Assembly (NCBI GenBank): GCA_965214975.1
Contig: OZ244055.1
Span: 3,286,001 to 3,350,000 of the forward strand
Direction: 5' to 3'
DNA length: 64,000 nucleotides
From: JAJEBT01 sp965214975
GTDB lineage: Bacteria; Pseudomonadota; Alphaproteobacteria; MPNO01; UBA830
This document shows positions 52,831-61,672 of this stretch, one piece after another. Below the pieces are notes generated by a model. The model did not search any database. It saw only the letters and a program-made list of their open reading frames with translations, and had not been told where the DNA came from. Within the stretch, counting starts at the first letter, position 1; each line of letters begins with the position of its first letter. The position numbers and the translations under genes are program-made.

Positions 52831-53748
52831 CAGTATCGGCCTTGCGTGCGGACGTGGGGCTACACCGATCCGTTGTTCATCCAGAGGCGGTACCGGACCA
52901 ACAGGGCGTTTCCGACGCCCGATGCCGACAACGTGGCGATCGGGGCGACGGGGAGAGGGTGCACCAAGCCGTTCTCCGCCTACGCGACGGGCATCATGCC
53001 GGACTTGCATCTCCTGTCGGAGACCAAGTGGTTCCCGAGATGGCGGTACGAGCCCGGAAGCGGCCAGCGGGATCTGCCGGGCCTCGCCTCGGCGGGCCGG
53101 AAGGCGGACAACGTCAGCGACGCGGCGCTGGAACTGTTTCGCAGGGAATGGCCCGGCGAGGAGATCTCCAAGGATGACGTCTTCCGCTACGTGTACGGCG
53201 TGCTGCACGCGCCGGACTGGCGGGAGGCCTTCGCGAACGATCTCGCGAAGGGGATGACGCGGATCCCCCTGGCGGAGGACTTCCGGGCGTTCGCGGAGGC
53301 CGGCGGGAGGCTGCTGTCTCTGCATGTCGACGGCGTGACGGAGAGCCGGGTGGATCTCGTGGCGCGGAAGGCGGACGGATCGGCGCCCGCGGAGGAGGAG
53401 TTCCGGCTCGGTCCCCGGGCAATGCGCCTGAGTGCCGACAGGATGTCCCTCCGGCTGAACGACGTGGTGACCCTCGACGGGGTTCCGCCCGAAGCGCTCG
53501 AGTACCGCGTCAACGGCAGGTCGCCGGTCGAGTGGCTGATCGACCGCTACCGGATCGTCAGGGACGACGCGGGGCGGGTCGTCGACGATCCGAACGACTG
53601 GTTCAGGAACCCGCGGGACGTGGTGGATGCCGTGCAGGGAGCCCTGGAGACGGCCCTCGACGCCCGGGCGATCATCGAAAAGCTGCCGCCGTCCCTGAAG
53701 CGGCGCGCGGACCGGGCGGCCCCGGAGGCTTCGCCCCCGGCGAACTGA
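52819..53748 (+). pseudogene. C-terminal remnant of a type ISP restriction-modification enzyme
   Basis: About 309 codons matching the extreme C-terminal domain of the very large (about 1500-1600 residue) single-chain helicase-methylase-specificity enzymes. Family-like segments are QYRPCVRTWGYTDPLFIQRR, RAFPTPDADNVAI, PFSAYATGIMPDLHLL, DDVFRYVYGVLHAPDWREAF and VVDDPNDWFRNPRDVV. The nuclease, helicase and methylase domains are absent: upstream lie only the tRNA-like fragment, the C15 tract and noncoding DNA. The GTG at 52819 is merely the first in-frame start codon. It should be inactive as a restriction system and marks past gene transfer. Confidence 0.75.
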
Positions 53749-54077
53749 CCTTTCGGGCTTGCGCCCGGCCGGCGGCGCGGCCGGCCGTCGGCCCGAACTC
53801 TCGACCGTTCCGTCTTCCGACCCGTGGCAAGTTCCGTGTCCGGCCAGCGCGGACCCGGCCGCCGCCCGCGACGGCACCCGACGACCCGAAGTCTCGGATG
53901 GCGCGGATTCCGGCAAGGGGAACGTCACCGTCGGCGAGAGGCTCGCGGAAGTTTCCCCTCGCCGGTTTTCGTCGTAACGTGGAACGGGGTGCCGACCGGG
54001 TTTCGCTTGGAATCCGCTTCGGTCGGCAAGCCGCCCGAAACGCTGCGGACCGCACCCGTCCGCGGGCTTGGAGAGCG
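53749..54077. other. Spacer between the restriction remnant and the molybdoenzyme genes
   Basis: 329 bp with no supported gene. The open frame through it is Arg/Pro-rich. A GC hairpin GGCCGG-N8-CCGGCC lies at 53767-53786, just after the remnant. No FNR-type site (TTGAT-N4-ATCAA) or clear promoter was seen. Confidence 0.5.
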
Positions 54078-57074
54078 ATGAGATTCAAGCTGGTCCTGTT
54101 CGGTCTGGCACTGCTGTTCCGGTACGCCCGCTGGAGAAGCGCCGAGTTCCGGAAGCGCCTGGACGGCAGATCGCTGACGGTGACGCTCCGCACCGCCGAC
54201 CGGGGCGCCGGGCGGACATTCGTTTTCTCGAACGGCCGGGTGTCGTCCCGCGCCGGGATCGATCCCGACGCCGACTTCTCGCTGGTCTTCAAGACCGCGA
54301 AGATCGGCGCGAGACTGCTCATGCCGCCGGTCGATCAGCTCGAGCAGATCGAGGCCCTGAAGAACTTCCTGCTTCATCCGGAAGGGCCTGACGAGACCGC
54401 CGTCTGGTTCGCACAGACGGTGATGACGGCGCTCGGCGCCGGCTGGAAAATCGGCCGCCGGGAGGGCAAGGGCGTCACCCGCTACTGCACGATGACCAAC
54501 GGCGGTCCGCTGCTGGTGTACGTCAAGGACGGCAGGATCCTGAGGACCACGCCCATCGTTTTCGGCGACGACGACGCGGCGCCCTGGACGATCGAGGCGC
54601 GCGGCCGCAGCTTCACGCCGCCGCGCAGGACGTCTCTCGCGCCGCACGGCATGAACTGGAAGGCCATGGTCTACGCGCCCAACCGCCTGCTGACGCCGCT
54701 CAAGCGCGTGGACTTCGACCCCGACGGGGAGCGCAACATCCAGAACCGCGGCGTCTCGGGCTACGAGCCGATCGGCTGGGACGAGGCGCTCGACATCGTC
54801 GCCGGCGAGATCAGGCGGATGAAGCGCGAGTACGGGCAGGGCGCGATCGCCCAATCCAACGGCTCGCACCACAGCTGGGGGAACATCGGCTACTACCTGA
54901 GCGCCAAGATCCGCTTCATGAACGCGATCGGCACGACCGAGGTGCACCACAATCCGGACAGCTGGGAGGGCTGGTACTGGGGCGCGGTCCACCACTGGGG
55001 CGGCAGCCTGCGCGTCGGCGGGGGCGAGCCGTTCGGCACGGTCGAGGACTGTCTCCAGAACGCCGAGATGATCGTCTTCTGGTCGAGCAATCCGGAGGCG
55101 ACGACGGGAATCTACTCGGGCCTCGAAGGCTCGGTCCGGCGCCGATGGCTCAGGGATCTCGGGATCCCGATGGTTCACGTCGATCCGCACCTGAACGACA
55201 CCGCGCAGTTCCTGGGCGGCAAGTGGATCGCGCCGCGGCCGACCACGTCGCCCGCGCTCGCGCTCGCGATCGCCCACGTGTGGATCTCCGAGAAACTCTA
55301 CGACGAAGACTACGTGGCGACACGGACCAGCGGTTTCGAGCCGTGGCGCGCCTACGTTTGCGGCGAGGAGGACGGGGTTCCCAAGACGCCCGAGTGGCAG
55401 GAAGCCGAAACCGGCGTCCCGGCCAAGGACGTTCGCGCGCTGGCCCGCGCCTGGGGAAGCAGGCGCACCTATCTTGCCGTCGGCGGGATGGGAAACACGT
55501 TCGGCGGGGCCGCCCGCAACCCGACAGGCAACCAGTGGACGCGCATGATGGTCTGCCTCATGGCCATGCAGGGCCTCGGCAAGCCCGGCGTGAACATGGG
55601 CAACCTGCAGCTCGGCGTGCCGCACGACTTCGGGTTCTATTTTCCGGGCTACGCCGACGGCGGCATCTCCGGCGACCTGACGCACACGGGGCTTGCCGTC
55701 AGCCTCTACCAGCGCATGCCGCAGCTCGCCACGATCAACCCGTCCACCCAGATCATTCCGCGGCTCAAGCTGCCCGACGCCATCATCGACGGTCATGCGG
55801 AGGGTCACGTCTGGGACGCGATGAGGATCGAGGGGCAGTTTTCCAAGGCGGTCTATCCGGCCCCGGGACACTCTCCCGTCCACATGCTCTACCGCTACGG
55901 CAACGCGATCCTCGGCACGCTGAGCGACGCCAACCGCTACGTCGAGATGTACCGCTCGTCCAACCTCGAGTTCGTGGTCAACCAGTCGATCTGGGACGAG
56001 GGCGACACCCGGTTCGCCGACGTGATCCTGCCGGCGTGCACCCATCTCGAAAGATACGACATCGGCGAGTGGGCGAACGCGGGCGGCTACGGCGCCCACT
56101 TCAACTCGCAGGTCAACCACCGGGTCATCGCGTTCCAGGCCAAGTGCATCGAGCCCCTGGGCGAGTCCAGGTCGGACTACGACATCTTCGCCGCGATCGC
56201 GACCCGGCTCGGTCTCGGCTCGTACTTCACCGAAGGCATGCGGGACATCGATTGGGTCAAGCGCATGTTCGACGCGTCGGACCTGCCGAGCAGGATCTCG
56301 TGGAGGAAATTCCTCGAGAAGGGCTACTACGTCGTGCCGCCGGAACGCCGGGATCTCCGTCCGGCTCCGGCCTATCGCTGGTTCGCCGAAGGCCGGAAGA
56401 AGGACGTGCCCGAACCGATGCCGCTGCCGGGCGACTACACCGAAGCGTTCCTGGAGGGGCTGCAGACGCAAACCGGCAAGATCGAGTTCGAGGCTGAAAG
56501 CCTCAAGCGGTTCGACCCGGACGACCCCGAACGGCCGCCGATCCCGAAATACGTTCCCTCGTGGGAGGGACCGGACGCCGGGGAGACCGCCGGGCGGCAT
56601 CCGCTCCGGCTGATCACGCCGCACGTCCGGTTCAGCTTTCACACCCAGGGCGACGGAAAGGACTCCTTCCTGAACGACGTCAAGGACCACAGGGTTCCGA
56701 TCGACGGCTACTACTACTGGATCGTTCGGCTGCACCCGGACGATGCGGCCGCGCGCGGGATCGGGGACGGGGATCTGGTCAGGATCTTCAACGATCGCGG
56801 CGCCGTGGTCTGCGCCGCGCAGATCACGCGGCGGCTCATCCGGGGCGTGGCGCACTCGTACGAATCGTCGGCCGTCTACGATCCCGTCGGGCCGCCCGGC
56901 CGCTCGGTGGACCGCGGCGGGTGTGTCAACCTCCTGTCTCCCGCCAGAACCCAGATCAGGAATGCGCATTCGATGGCCAATGGCCTTGCGATGGTCGAGA
57001 TCGAGAAGTGGGACGGGCAGGCCGGATTCGGCCGTCGGGTTCCGCTGTCGACCGCGCAGGGGCTGCGGTCCTGA
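54078..57074 (+). CDS. Molybdopterin oxidoreductase related to pyrogallol-phloroglucinol transhydroxylase large subunit, with N-terminal SCP2-like domain
   Basis: 998 residues. From about 135 to the end it follows the transhydroxylase large subunit of the DMSO reductase superfamily as I remember it: GPLLVYVKDGRILRTTP, SHHSWGN (His 264-265), HNPDSWEGW (Asp294-Ser295, the positions of the catalytic Asp and Mo-ligand Ser), FYFPGYADGGISGD, ADVILPACTHLERYD, KCIEPLGESRSDY and AHSYESSAVYDPVG. No N-terminal [4Fe-4S] cysteine motif is present, as in that enzyme. Residues 1 to about 120 are extra and resemble an SCP2/sterol-carrier-like domain after a hydrophobic start. No Tat signal, so cytoplasmic. 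Substrate probably a hydroxylated aromatic, not proven. Confidence 0.8.
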   Translation: MRFKLVLFGLALLFRYARWRSAEFRKRLDGRSLTVTLRTADRGAGRTFVFSNGRVSSRAGIDPDADFSLVFKTAKIGARLLMPPVDQLEQIEALKNFLLHPEGPDETAVWFAQTVMTALGAGWKIGRREGKGVTRYCTMTNGGPLLVYVKDGRILRTTPIVFGDDDAAPWTIEARGRSFTPPRRTSLAPHGMNWKAMVYAPNRLLTPLKRVDFDPDGERNIQNRGVSGYEPIGWDEALDIVAGEIRRMKREYGQGAIAQSNGSHHSWGNIGYYLSAKIRFMNAIGTTEVHHNPDSWEGWYWGAVHHWGGSLRVGGGEPFGTVEDCLQNAEMIVFWSSNPEATTGIYSGLEGSVRRRWLRDLGIPMVHVDPHLNDTAQFLGGKWIAPRPTTSPALALAIAHVWISEKLYDEDYVATRTSGFEPWRAYVCGEEDGVPKTPEWQEAETGVPAKDVRALARAWGSRRTYLAVGGMGNTFGGAARNPTGNQWTRMMVCLMAMQGLGKPGVNMGNLQLGVPHDFGFYFPGYADGGISGDLTHTGLAVSLYQRMPQLATINPSTQIIPRLKLPDAIIDGHAEGHVWDAMRIEGQFSKAVYPAPGHSPVHMLYRYGNAILGTLSDANRYVEMYRSSNLEFVVNQSIWDEGDTRFADVILPACTHLERYDIGEWANAGGYGAHFNSQVNHRVIAFQAKCIEPLGESRSDYDIFAAIATRLGLGSYFTEGMRDIDWVKRMFDASDLPSRISWRKFLEKGYYVVPPERRDLRPAPAYRWFAEGRKKDVPEPMPLPGDYTEAFLEGLQTQTGKIEFEAESLKRFDPDDPERPPIPKYVPSWEGPDAGETAGRHPLRLITPHVRFSFHTQGDGKDSFLNDVKDHRVPIDGYYYWIVRLHPDDAAARGIGDGDLVRIFNDRGAVVCAAQITRRLIRGVAHSYESSAVYDPVGPPGRSVDRGGCVNLLSPARTQIRNAHSMANGLAMVEIEKWDGQAGFGRRVPLSTAQGLRS

Positions 57075-57084
57075 GGAGGGCGCG

Positions 57085-57948
57085 ATGAAGAAGTGGAACC
57101 TCGTCGTCGATGTCGCCAACTGCACGAACTGCAATCTTTGCGCGCTGGCGGTCCAGGACGAGCACGTCGGAAACGCGTTTCCCGGCTATGCCGAGGAAAT
57201 GCCCAAGCATGGCCATCGGTGGATCGAGATCGAGCGGCGCGAGCGCGGCGTCCCTCCGGTCACCGATGTCGCCTACCTGCCGGTGATGTGCCAGCACTGC
57301 GACGACGCGCCCTGCATCGAGGCGGCGCCCGACGCCATCGGGAAGCGGGACGACGGCATCGTGATCATCGACCCCGTCGCCGCCAGGGGCCGCAGGGAAA
57401 TCGTGGACTCCTGCCCCTACGGCGCCATCTGGTGGAATGCCGAAAAGGAGGTGCCGCAGCACTGGTTCTTCGATGCGCATCTGCTGGATGACGGCTGGGC
57501 GGAACCGCGCTGCGTGACCGTGTGCGCGACCGGCGCGCTCAGGGCCGTCAAGGTCGAGGACGAGGACATGCGGCGAATGGCCGCCGAGGAGGGCCTCGAG
57601 CCGTTGCGGCCCGATCTCGGGACGAAGCCGCGGATCCACTACAGGAACCTGTGGCGCTACTCGACGGTTTTCGTTGCGGGCACGGTGTCCGTCGAACGGG
57701 ACGGAGTCGTCGATTGCCTCCGCGCCGCCCGCGTGGAACTGCACCAGGACGGCCGGGCGGTCGCCGAACTGGAAACCGATGCCTTCGGCGACTTCAAGTT
57801 CGACCGGCTGCCGCCGGACGGGACCGCTCGAACGGTCCTGGTGTCCGCTCCGGGTTTCGCGGAGCGCGCGTTCCCGGCCGCTTCGGAAGAGTCGGTCTAT
57901 CTCGGCGAGATCCGGCTGGCCGAGCTGGCCGAACCCGCAACGGGCTAG
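57085..57948 (+). CDS. Iron-sulfur subunit partner of the transhydroxylase-like enzyme, with C-terminal Cna-B-like domain
   Basis: 287 residues: a ferredoxin-like electron-transfer part, the HRWIEIERRERG segment of transhydroxylase small subunits, then from about 195 a beta domain (VFVAGTVSVERDGVVDCL, ETDAFGDFKFDRLP) like the Cna-B module of that subunit. Cysteines in cluster positions are 13, 16, 19; 69, 72, 77; 110; and 143, 147. The fourth Cys of motif I is Val23, and the CxxC that should precede AHLLDD reads WFFD (127-130). This pattern fits two [4Fe-4S] clusters rather than three. ATG 57085 follows GAGGAGGG, 10 bp after the large-subunit stop. Confidence 0.85.
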   Translation: MKKWNLVVDVANCTNCNLCALAVQDEHVGNAFPGYAEEMPKHGHRWIEIERRERGVPPVTDVAYLPVMCQHCDDAPCIEAAPDAIGKRDDGIVIIDPVAARGRREIVDSCPYGAIWWNAEKEVPQHWFFDAHLLDDGWAEPRCVTVCATGALRAVKVEDEDMRRMAAEEGLEPLRPDLGTKPRIHYRNLWRYSTVFVAGTVSVERDGVVDCLRAARVELHQDGRAVAELETDAFGDFKFDRLPPDGTARTVLVSAPGFAERAFPAASEESVYLGEIRLAELAEPATG

Positions 57949-58237
57949 CCGGAACCCCGCGCGGGAAATCCCGGGGAGCCGATGTCGCTTTCCGGGGATT
58001 CCCCGGATCCGCCCCGTCGATTCCCCGCTATCCGGTCCCGCGCTCCGGTTCGGGCTGCTTCGCGCGGCGCCGCGCGATCCGTCATCGGGCCTTCGGGTCC
58101 GGTATCGAGCGGTTCCGCGACAGCCCGCGGTTCGTCTCCGGGCCGGCGAAGAGCTTTCCTTCATGTCCGCCGTCGACGGGGCGCCGGCGCTCGTCCCGGC
58201 GCGTTCGGATCCCTTTCCTTTGCGCCGGCCCGAGTGC

Positions 58238-59257
58238 TCAGCCGTTCCGGTGTTCCGGCCCGCCGGAAACGCCGGCTTCCGCGAAGGTGGCCATGCCGCC
58301 ATGCGCCGCGATTGCGGCCCGCAAGATGCCGAGGGCAACCGCCGCGCCCGTGCCTTCGCCTAGGCGCATGCCGAGATCGAGGAGCGGTTCCATCCCCAGC
58401 ATGCGCAGAAGCCGTCGATGACCCGGCTCGGCCGAGACGTGCCCCGCGGTGCAGTGGTCGAGGGCGTCGGCCCGGATTTTCCCGAGAACGGCGGCGGCCG
58501 CGGTCGCGACAAAACCGTCGAGCAGCACCGGCACCCGGTTCCGCCGCGCGGCGAGCACGGCTCCGGTCATGGCGGCGATCTCGTGGCCGCCGACCCGGCG
58601 CAGCGCTTCCACGGGGTTCGCCGCCTCGCCTCCGTGCAGATCCATCGCCGCGGCGACGACCCGCGTCTTGACCGCCACGCCCGCCGGATCGAGTCCGGTT
58701 CCGGGGCCGGTCCAGTCGGCTGCGTCGCCGCCGAAAAGCGCACAGCAGAGCGCCGCCGCCGAGGTCGTGTTGCCGATGCCCATCTCCCCGAAGATCAGCA
58801 GATCCGGTCGCCCCGACACGATGTCGAGACCGGTGCGAAAGCACCGTTCGAGCGTCTCCTCGTCCATGGCCGGCCCCGTCGTGAAGTCCCGCGTCGGACG
58901 GTCGAGATGGAGCTCGACCGCCTCCACCGTCGCCAGGTTGGCGGCGGCGATCCGGTTGATCGCGGCTCCCCCGTTCGTCATGCATGCCAGCATCTGCCGG
59001 GTGACCCCGGCCGGAAAGGCGGAAACGCCGCGCTCGGTGACGCCGTGATTGCCGGCGAACACCACGATCCGCACGTCGTTGAGTTCCGGCGGATGGCGCG
59101 CCTGCCATGCGGCACACCACTCGGCGAGGCTTTCGAGCCGGCCGAGCGACCCCGCCGGCTTGACGAGTTCCGCCTCGCGCGCCCGCGCCCGATTCATGGC
59201 TTCCGGGTCGGGACCGGGTATAGTGGACAGCAGAGAGACTACGGTGTCGTATTCCAC
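58238..59257 (-). CDS. cobT: Nicotinate-nucleotide-dimethylbenzimidazole phosphoribosyltransferase
   Basis: 339 residues making alpha-ribazole phosphate from dimethylbenzimidazole. KPAGSLGRLESLAEWCAAWQ, VVFAGNHGVTERGVSAFP, GEMGIGNTTSAAAL and LDGFVATAAAAVL are diagnostic, and the catalytic Glu lies in the C-terminal EPLLDLGMRLGEGTGAA. GTG 59257 is chosen because GGGGAGG stands five bases upstream and the product begins at the family start (VEYDTVVSLLSTIPGPD). An ATG at 59296 would leave just 12 bp to the divergent cobS. The first cobalamin gene after the 5.7-kb interruption. Confidence 0.93.
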   Translation of the reverse strand: MEYDTVVSLLSTIPGPDPEAMNRARAREAELVKPAGSLGRLESLAEWCAAWQARHPPELNDVRIVVFAGNHGVTERGVSAFPAGVTRQMLACMTNGGAAINRIAAANLATVEAVELHLDRPTRDFTTGPAMDEETLERCFRTGLDIVSGRPDLLIFGEMGIGNTTSAAALCCALFGGDAADWTGPGTGLDPAGVAVKTRVVAAAMDLHGGEAANPVEALRRVGGHEIAAMTGAVLAARRNRVPVLLDGFVATAAAAVLGKIRADALDHCTAGHVSAEPGHRRLLRMLGMEPLLDLGMRLGEGTGAAVALGILRAAIAAHGGMATFAEAGVSGGPEHRNG

Positions 59258-59308
59258 CCGGGCCTCCCCGCGAGGGCGATCGACGGCTCGTGGCATCTTG
59301 GCACGGAC

Positions 59309-60106
59309 ATGGCGGATACGGAACGCAAGCGGGACGCCCTTTCCCTTCTGCAGGATCTCCACGCCTGCGCCGTTTTCCTCACCCGTTTTCCCGCTCCGGC
59401 CTGGCCGGAGGCGGCGGCGCGTCCCCTGGCGCAGGCGATGTGGGCGTTTCCCCTGGTCGGCGTGGCCGTCGCGACCGTCGCGGGCGCTGTTCAGGGGCTG
59501 GCGGAATGGACCGGCCTGCCGCCGGTCCCTTGCGCGCTGCTCGCCGTCGCCGCCGGCGCGGTCGCGACCGGCGCCCTCCACGAGGACGGGCTGGCGGATT
59601 TCGCGGATGGCGTCGGAGGAGGGTCGACGCCGGAGCGGCGCCTCGAGATCATGTCGGACAGTTCCGTCGGGGCGTGCGGAGCGCTCGCTCTCGTCGTCGC
59701 GGTCACGGGCCGGGTCGCCGCGCTCGCGGCGATCGCCGGAGCCGCGGGCTGGTCCGCCGCGCTCGGCGCCCTGGTGGCGGCCGCGGCGGTCAGCCGGGGT
59801 CTCCTTCCCCTGGTTGCCGCGTGGATGGAACCCGCCAGGGACGAGGGCCTCGGCCGTTCGGTTGCCCGGCCGGGCACCCCGGTCTGGGCCACGGCTCTCG
59901 GGGCCGGTGTCGCCGTCGCTCTTCTGGCCGCCCCCGGCGGCTGGTTCGGCTGCCTCGCCGGCGCCGCCGCGGGCGCCGCCGCGGTGGGCTGGATCGCCCG
60001 CACGGCCGTCGGCGGCCAGACGGGCGACGTTCTGGGAGCCGTCCAGCAGGCCGCCGAATTTCTCGCCCTGATCATGATCGCCGGTGCCATGACGCAAGCC
60101 GGTTGA
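59309..60106 (+). CDS. cobS: Adenosylcobinamide-GDP ribazoletransferase (cobalamin synthase)
   Basis: A 265-residue integral membrane protein joining alpha-ribazole phosphate and adenosylcobinamide-GDP. Opening TRFPAP, then ALHEDGLADFADGVGGGSTPERRLEIMSDSSVGACG with the metal-binding Asp cluster, and six or so hydrophobic helices, define the family. ATG 59309. Divergent from cobT; 3' end overlaps cobC by 35 bp. This is the lower-ligand synthase, not the CobS chelatase subunit that shares the symbol. Confidence 0.92.
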   Translation: MADTERKRDALSLLQDLHACAVFLTRFPAPAWPEAAARPLAQAMWAFPLVGVAVATVAGAVQGLAEWTGLPPVPCALLAVAAGAVATGALHEDGLADFADGVGGGSTPERRLEIMSDSSVGACGALALVVAVTGRVAALAAIAGAAGWSAALGALVAAAAVSRGLLPLVAAWMEPARDEGLGRSVARPGTPVWATALGAGVAVALLAAPGGWFGCLAGAAAGAAAVGWIARTAVGGQTGDVLGAVQQAAEFLALIMIAGAMTQAG

Positions 60107-60689
60107 CGAACACGACGCGCCAGGCGCCCGAATCGAAACGGTCGCAGCGCGTGACCGACAGGTTGTCGACCGCGAACGCCGCCGCGCTGTCCGGCCCTAG
60201 GCCGAGCGCGGCCGAGAGAAACCCCCTGACGCTGCCGGCGTGGATGACCGCGACGACCGGCCGCCGCGGCAGCCGCCGCGACCAGGCCTCCGCGGCCGCC
60301 GCGACCCGCCGCGCCACGTCGGAGAACCGCTCGCCCCCGGGCGGCTGGAGGTCGGTCCACGAGACGCCCGGCCGGTTCAGTTCCCGCCACAGATCTTCCC
60401 GCGTCCGGCCTTCCCATTCGCCGAAGTCCTGCTCCGCGAAATCGGGCTCCTCGCGGACATCCGCGCCCGCCACGCCCCGCGCCTCGAGCAGCGCCTCGAG
60501 CGTGCGCCGGGCCCGCGACATGCCGGACGTCATCCAGACCGGATCCGGCGGCAGCATGGCCGCCAGCGACTCCATTTCCTCCGGCGGCGGCAGGACCGCC
60601 TCGAGATCGAGCGAGCCGTAGACGAACGCGGCGGGGTTCTCGACCGGGGCGTGGCGGACCAGCCACCACTCGGTGACCTCGACGCTCAT
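60072..60689 (-). CDS. cobC: Alpha-ribazole phosphatase / histidine phosphatase family protein
   Basis: 205 residues of the phosphoglycerate-mutase-like fold: WWLVRHAPVENPA (catalytic RH), SGMSRARRTLEAL, EQDFGEWEGRT and AVIHAGSVRGFLSAAL (second His). In this cluster it should dephosphorylate alpha-ribazole phosphate or adenosylcobalamin phosphate. ATG 60689 overlaps the decarboxylase stop as ATGA. Confidence 0.88.
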   Translation of the reverse strand: MSVEVTEWWLVRHAPVENPAAFVYGSLDLEAVLPPPEEMESLAAMLPPDPVWMTSGMSRARRTLEALLEARGVAGADVREEPDFAEQDFGEWEGRTREDLWRELNRPGVSWTDLQPPGGERFSDVARRVAAAAEAWSRRLPRRPVVAVIHAGSVRGFLSAALGLGPDSAAAFAVDNLSVTRCDRFDSGAWRVVFVNRLASWHRRS

Positions 60690-61672
60690 GACGCGAGCGC
60701 CCTCTCGAGCCGGCGCCAGTGCGCCTCCGGCCCCGGCAGGCCGACGCGCAGGAACCGTTTCTCCTCCGGGAACCGCCGCACGAGGATCCCCGCCCGGGCG
60801 AGCCGGGCATGCAGATCCTGCGCGCGGTCGTGCCGGCAGTGGCGGAACAGCGTCGTGCCCCCGGCGACCTCGAGGCCGGCGGTCTCGAGGACGGCGTCGA
60901 GACGCTCGGCGGCCGCCGCCAGCCGGTGCCGCGTCCGTTCCCGCCATGCCGCGTCGCCGAGAGCCGCGGCCGCGGTCTCGGCCGCGACCGAGGACACGGG
61001 CCAGGGGCCGAGGGCGTCGCGCAGCGCCGCGGCCGTCTCCGGTTCGGCGACCGCGAAGCCGAGACGCAGTCCGGGCAGGCCGAAGAACTTGCCGAAGGAG
61101 CGCAGGACCGTCATGCCGGGAGGGGAGTCCGGGATCAGCGACAGGCCGGCGGCGACGTCGGCGAACGCCTCGTCGACCACGACCCGCCCTCCGCGCTCGC
61201 CGAGCGCTCCGGCAAGGGCGAGAACCTCCCCGCGGTCGGCGATCCTGCCGTCGGGGTTGTTGGGCCGGGTCAGCACGACGATGTCGGCGTCGCCGGGGTC
61301 CGGGAGATCCTCGCGGAGCGCGACCCGGTGCCCGGCGGCGCGCCAGCTTCGCGCATGCTCGGCGTAGGTCGGCGCGACGACGGTGACGCGGCAGGCCGGC
61401 CGTAACCGGGGAAGCCACTGGACGAGCGCCTGGGTGCCCGGAGCGGGCGCCACGAAGGCGGGGCCGGACGCTCCGTAGGCCCGCGCCGCCTCCTCCCGCA
61501 GGCGGGCGAGGAGTCCGCTGTCGGGAAGACGCCGGGCCGTTTCCATGACGGCGCCGCCGACCGGCCAGGGCCACGGGTTGATCCCGGTGCTCAGATCGAC
61601 CCAGCCGTCCGGCGGCGCTCCGAACGCCGCGGTCGCGGCCGCGAGATCTCCGCCGTGGGCGACGGCGCTCAA
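60686..61672 (-). CDS. cobD: Threonine-phosphate decarboxylase
   Basis: 328 residues of PLP aminotransferase fold type I. HGGDLAAATAAFG and WVDLSTGINPWPWP give the typical start, APTYAEH, LTRPNNPDGR and DEAFADV follow, and the PLP lysine lies in LRSFGKFFGLPGLRLGFAV. It makes (R)-1-amino-2-propanol phosphate for the nucleotide loop. The start is TTG 61672, overlapping the cobP stop as TTGA. Called CobC in Pseudomonas nomenclature. Confidence 0.9.
   Translation of the reverse strand: MSAVAHGGDLAAATAAFGAPPDGWVDLSTGINPWPWPVGGAVMETARRLPDSGLLARLREEAARAYGASGPAFVAPAPGTQALVQWLPRLRPACRVTVVAPTYAEHARSWRAAGHRVALREDLPDPGDADIVVLTRPNNPDGRIADRGEVLALAGALGERGGRVVVDEAFADVAAGLSLIPDSPPGMTVLRSFGKFFGLPGLRLGFAVAEPETAAALRDALGPWPVSSVAAETAAAALGDAAWRERTRHRLAAAAERLDAVLETAGLEVAGGTTLFRHCRHDRAQDLHARLARAGILVRRFPEEKRFLRVGLPGPEAHWRRLERALAS

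Noticed and set aside
52813..52900. Intact serine tRNA gene
   Set aside because: Only the first 18 bases fit; no anticodon arm, T-loop or pairing 3' acceptor strand follows.
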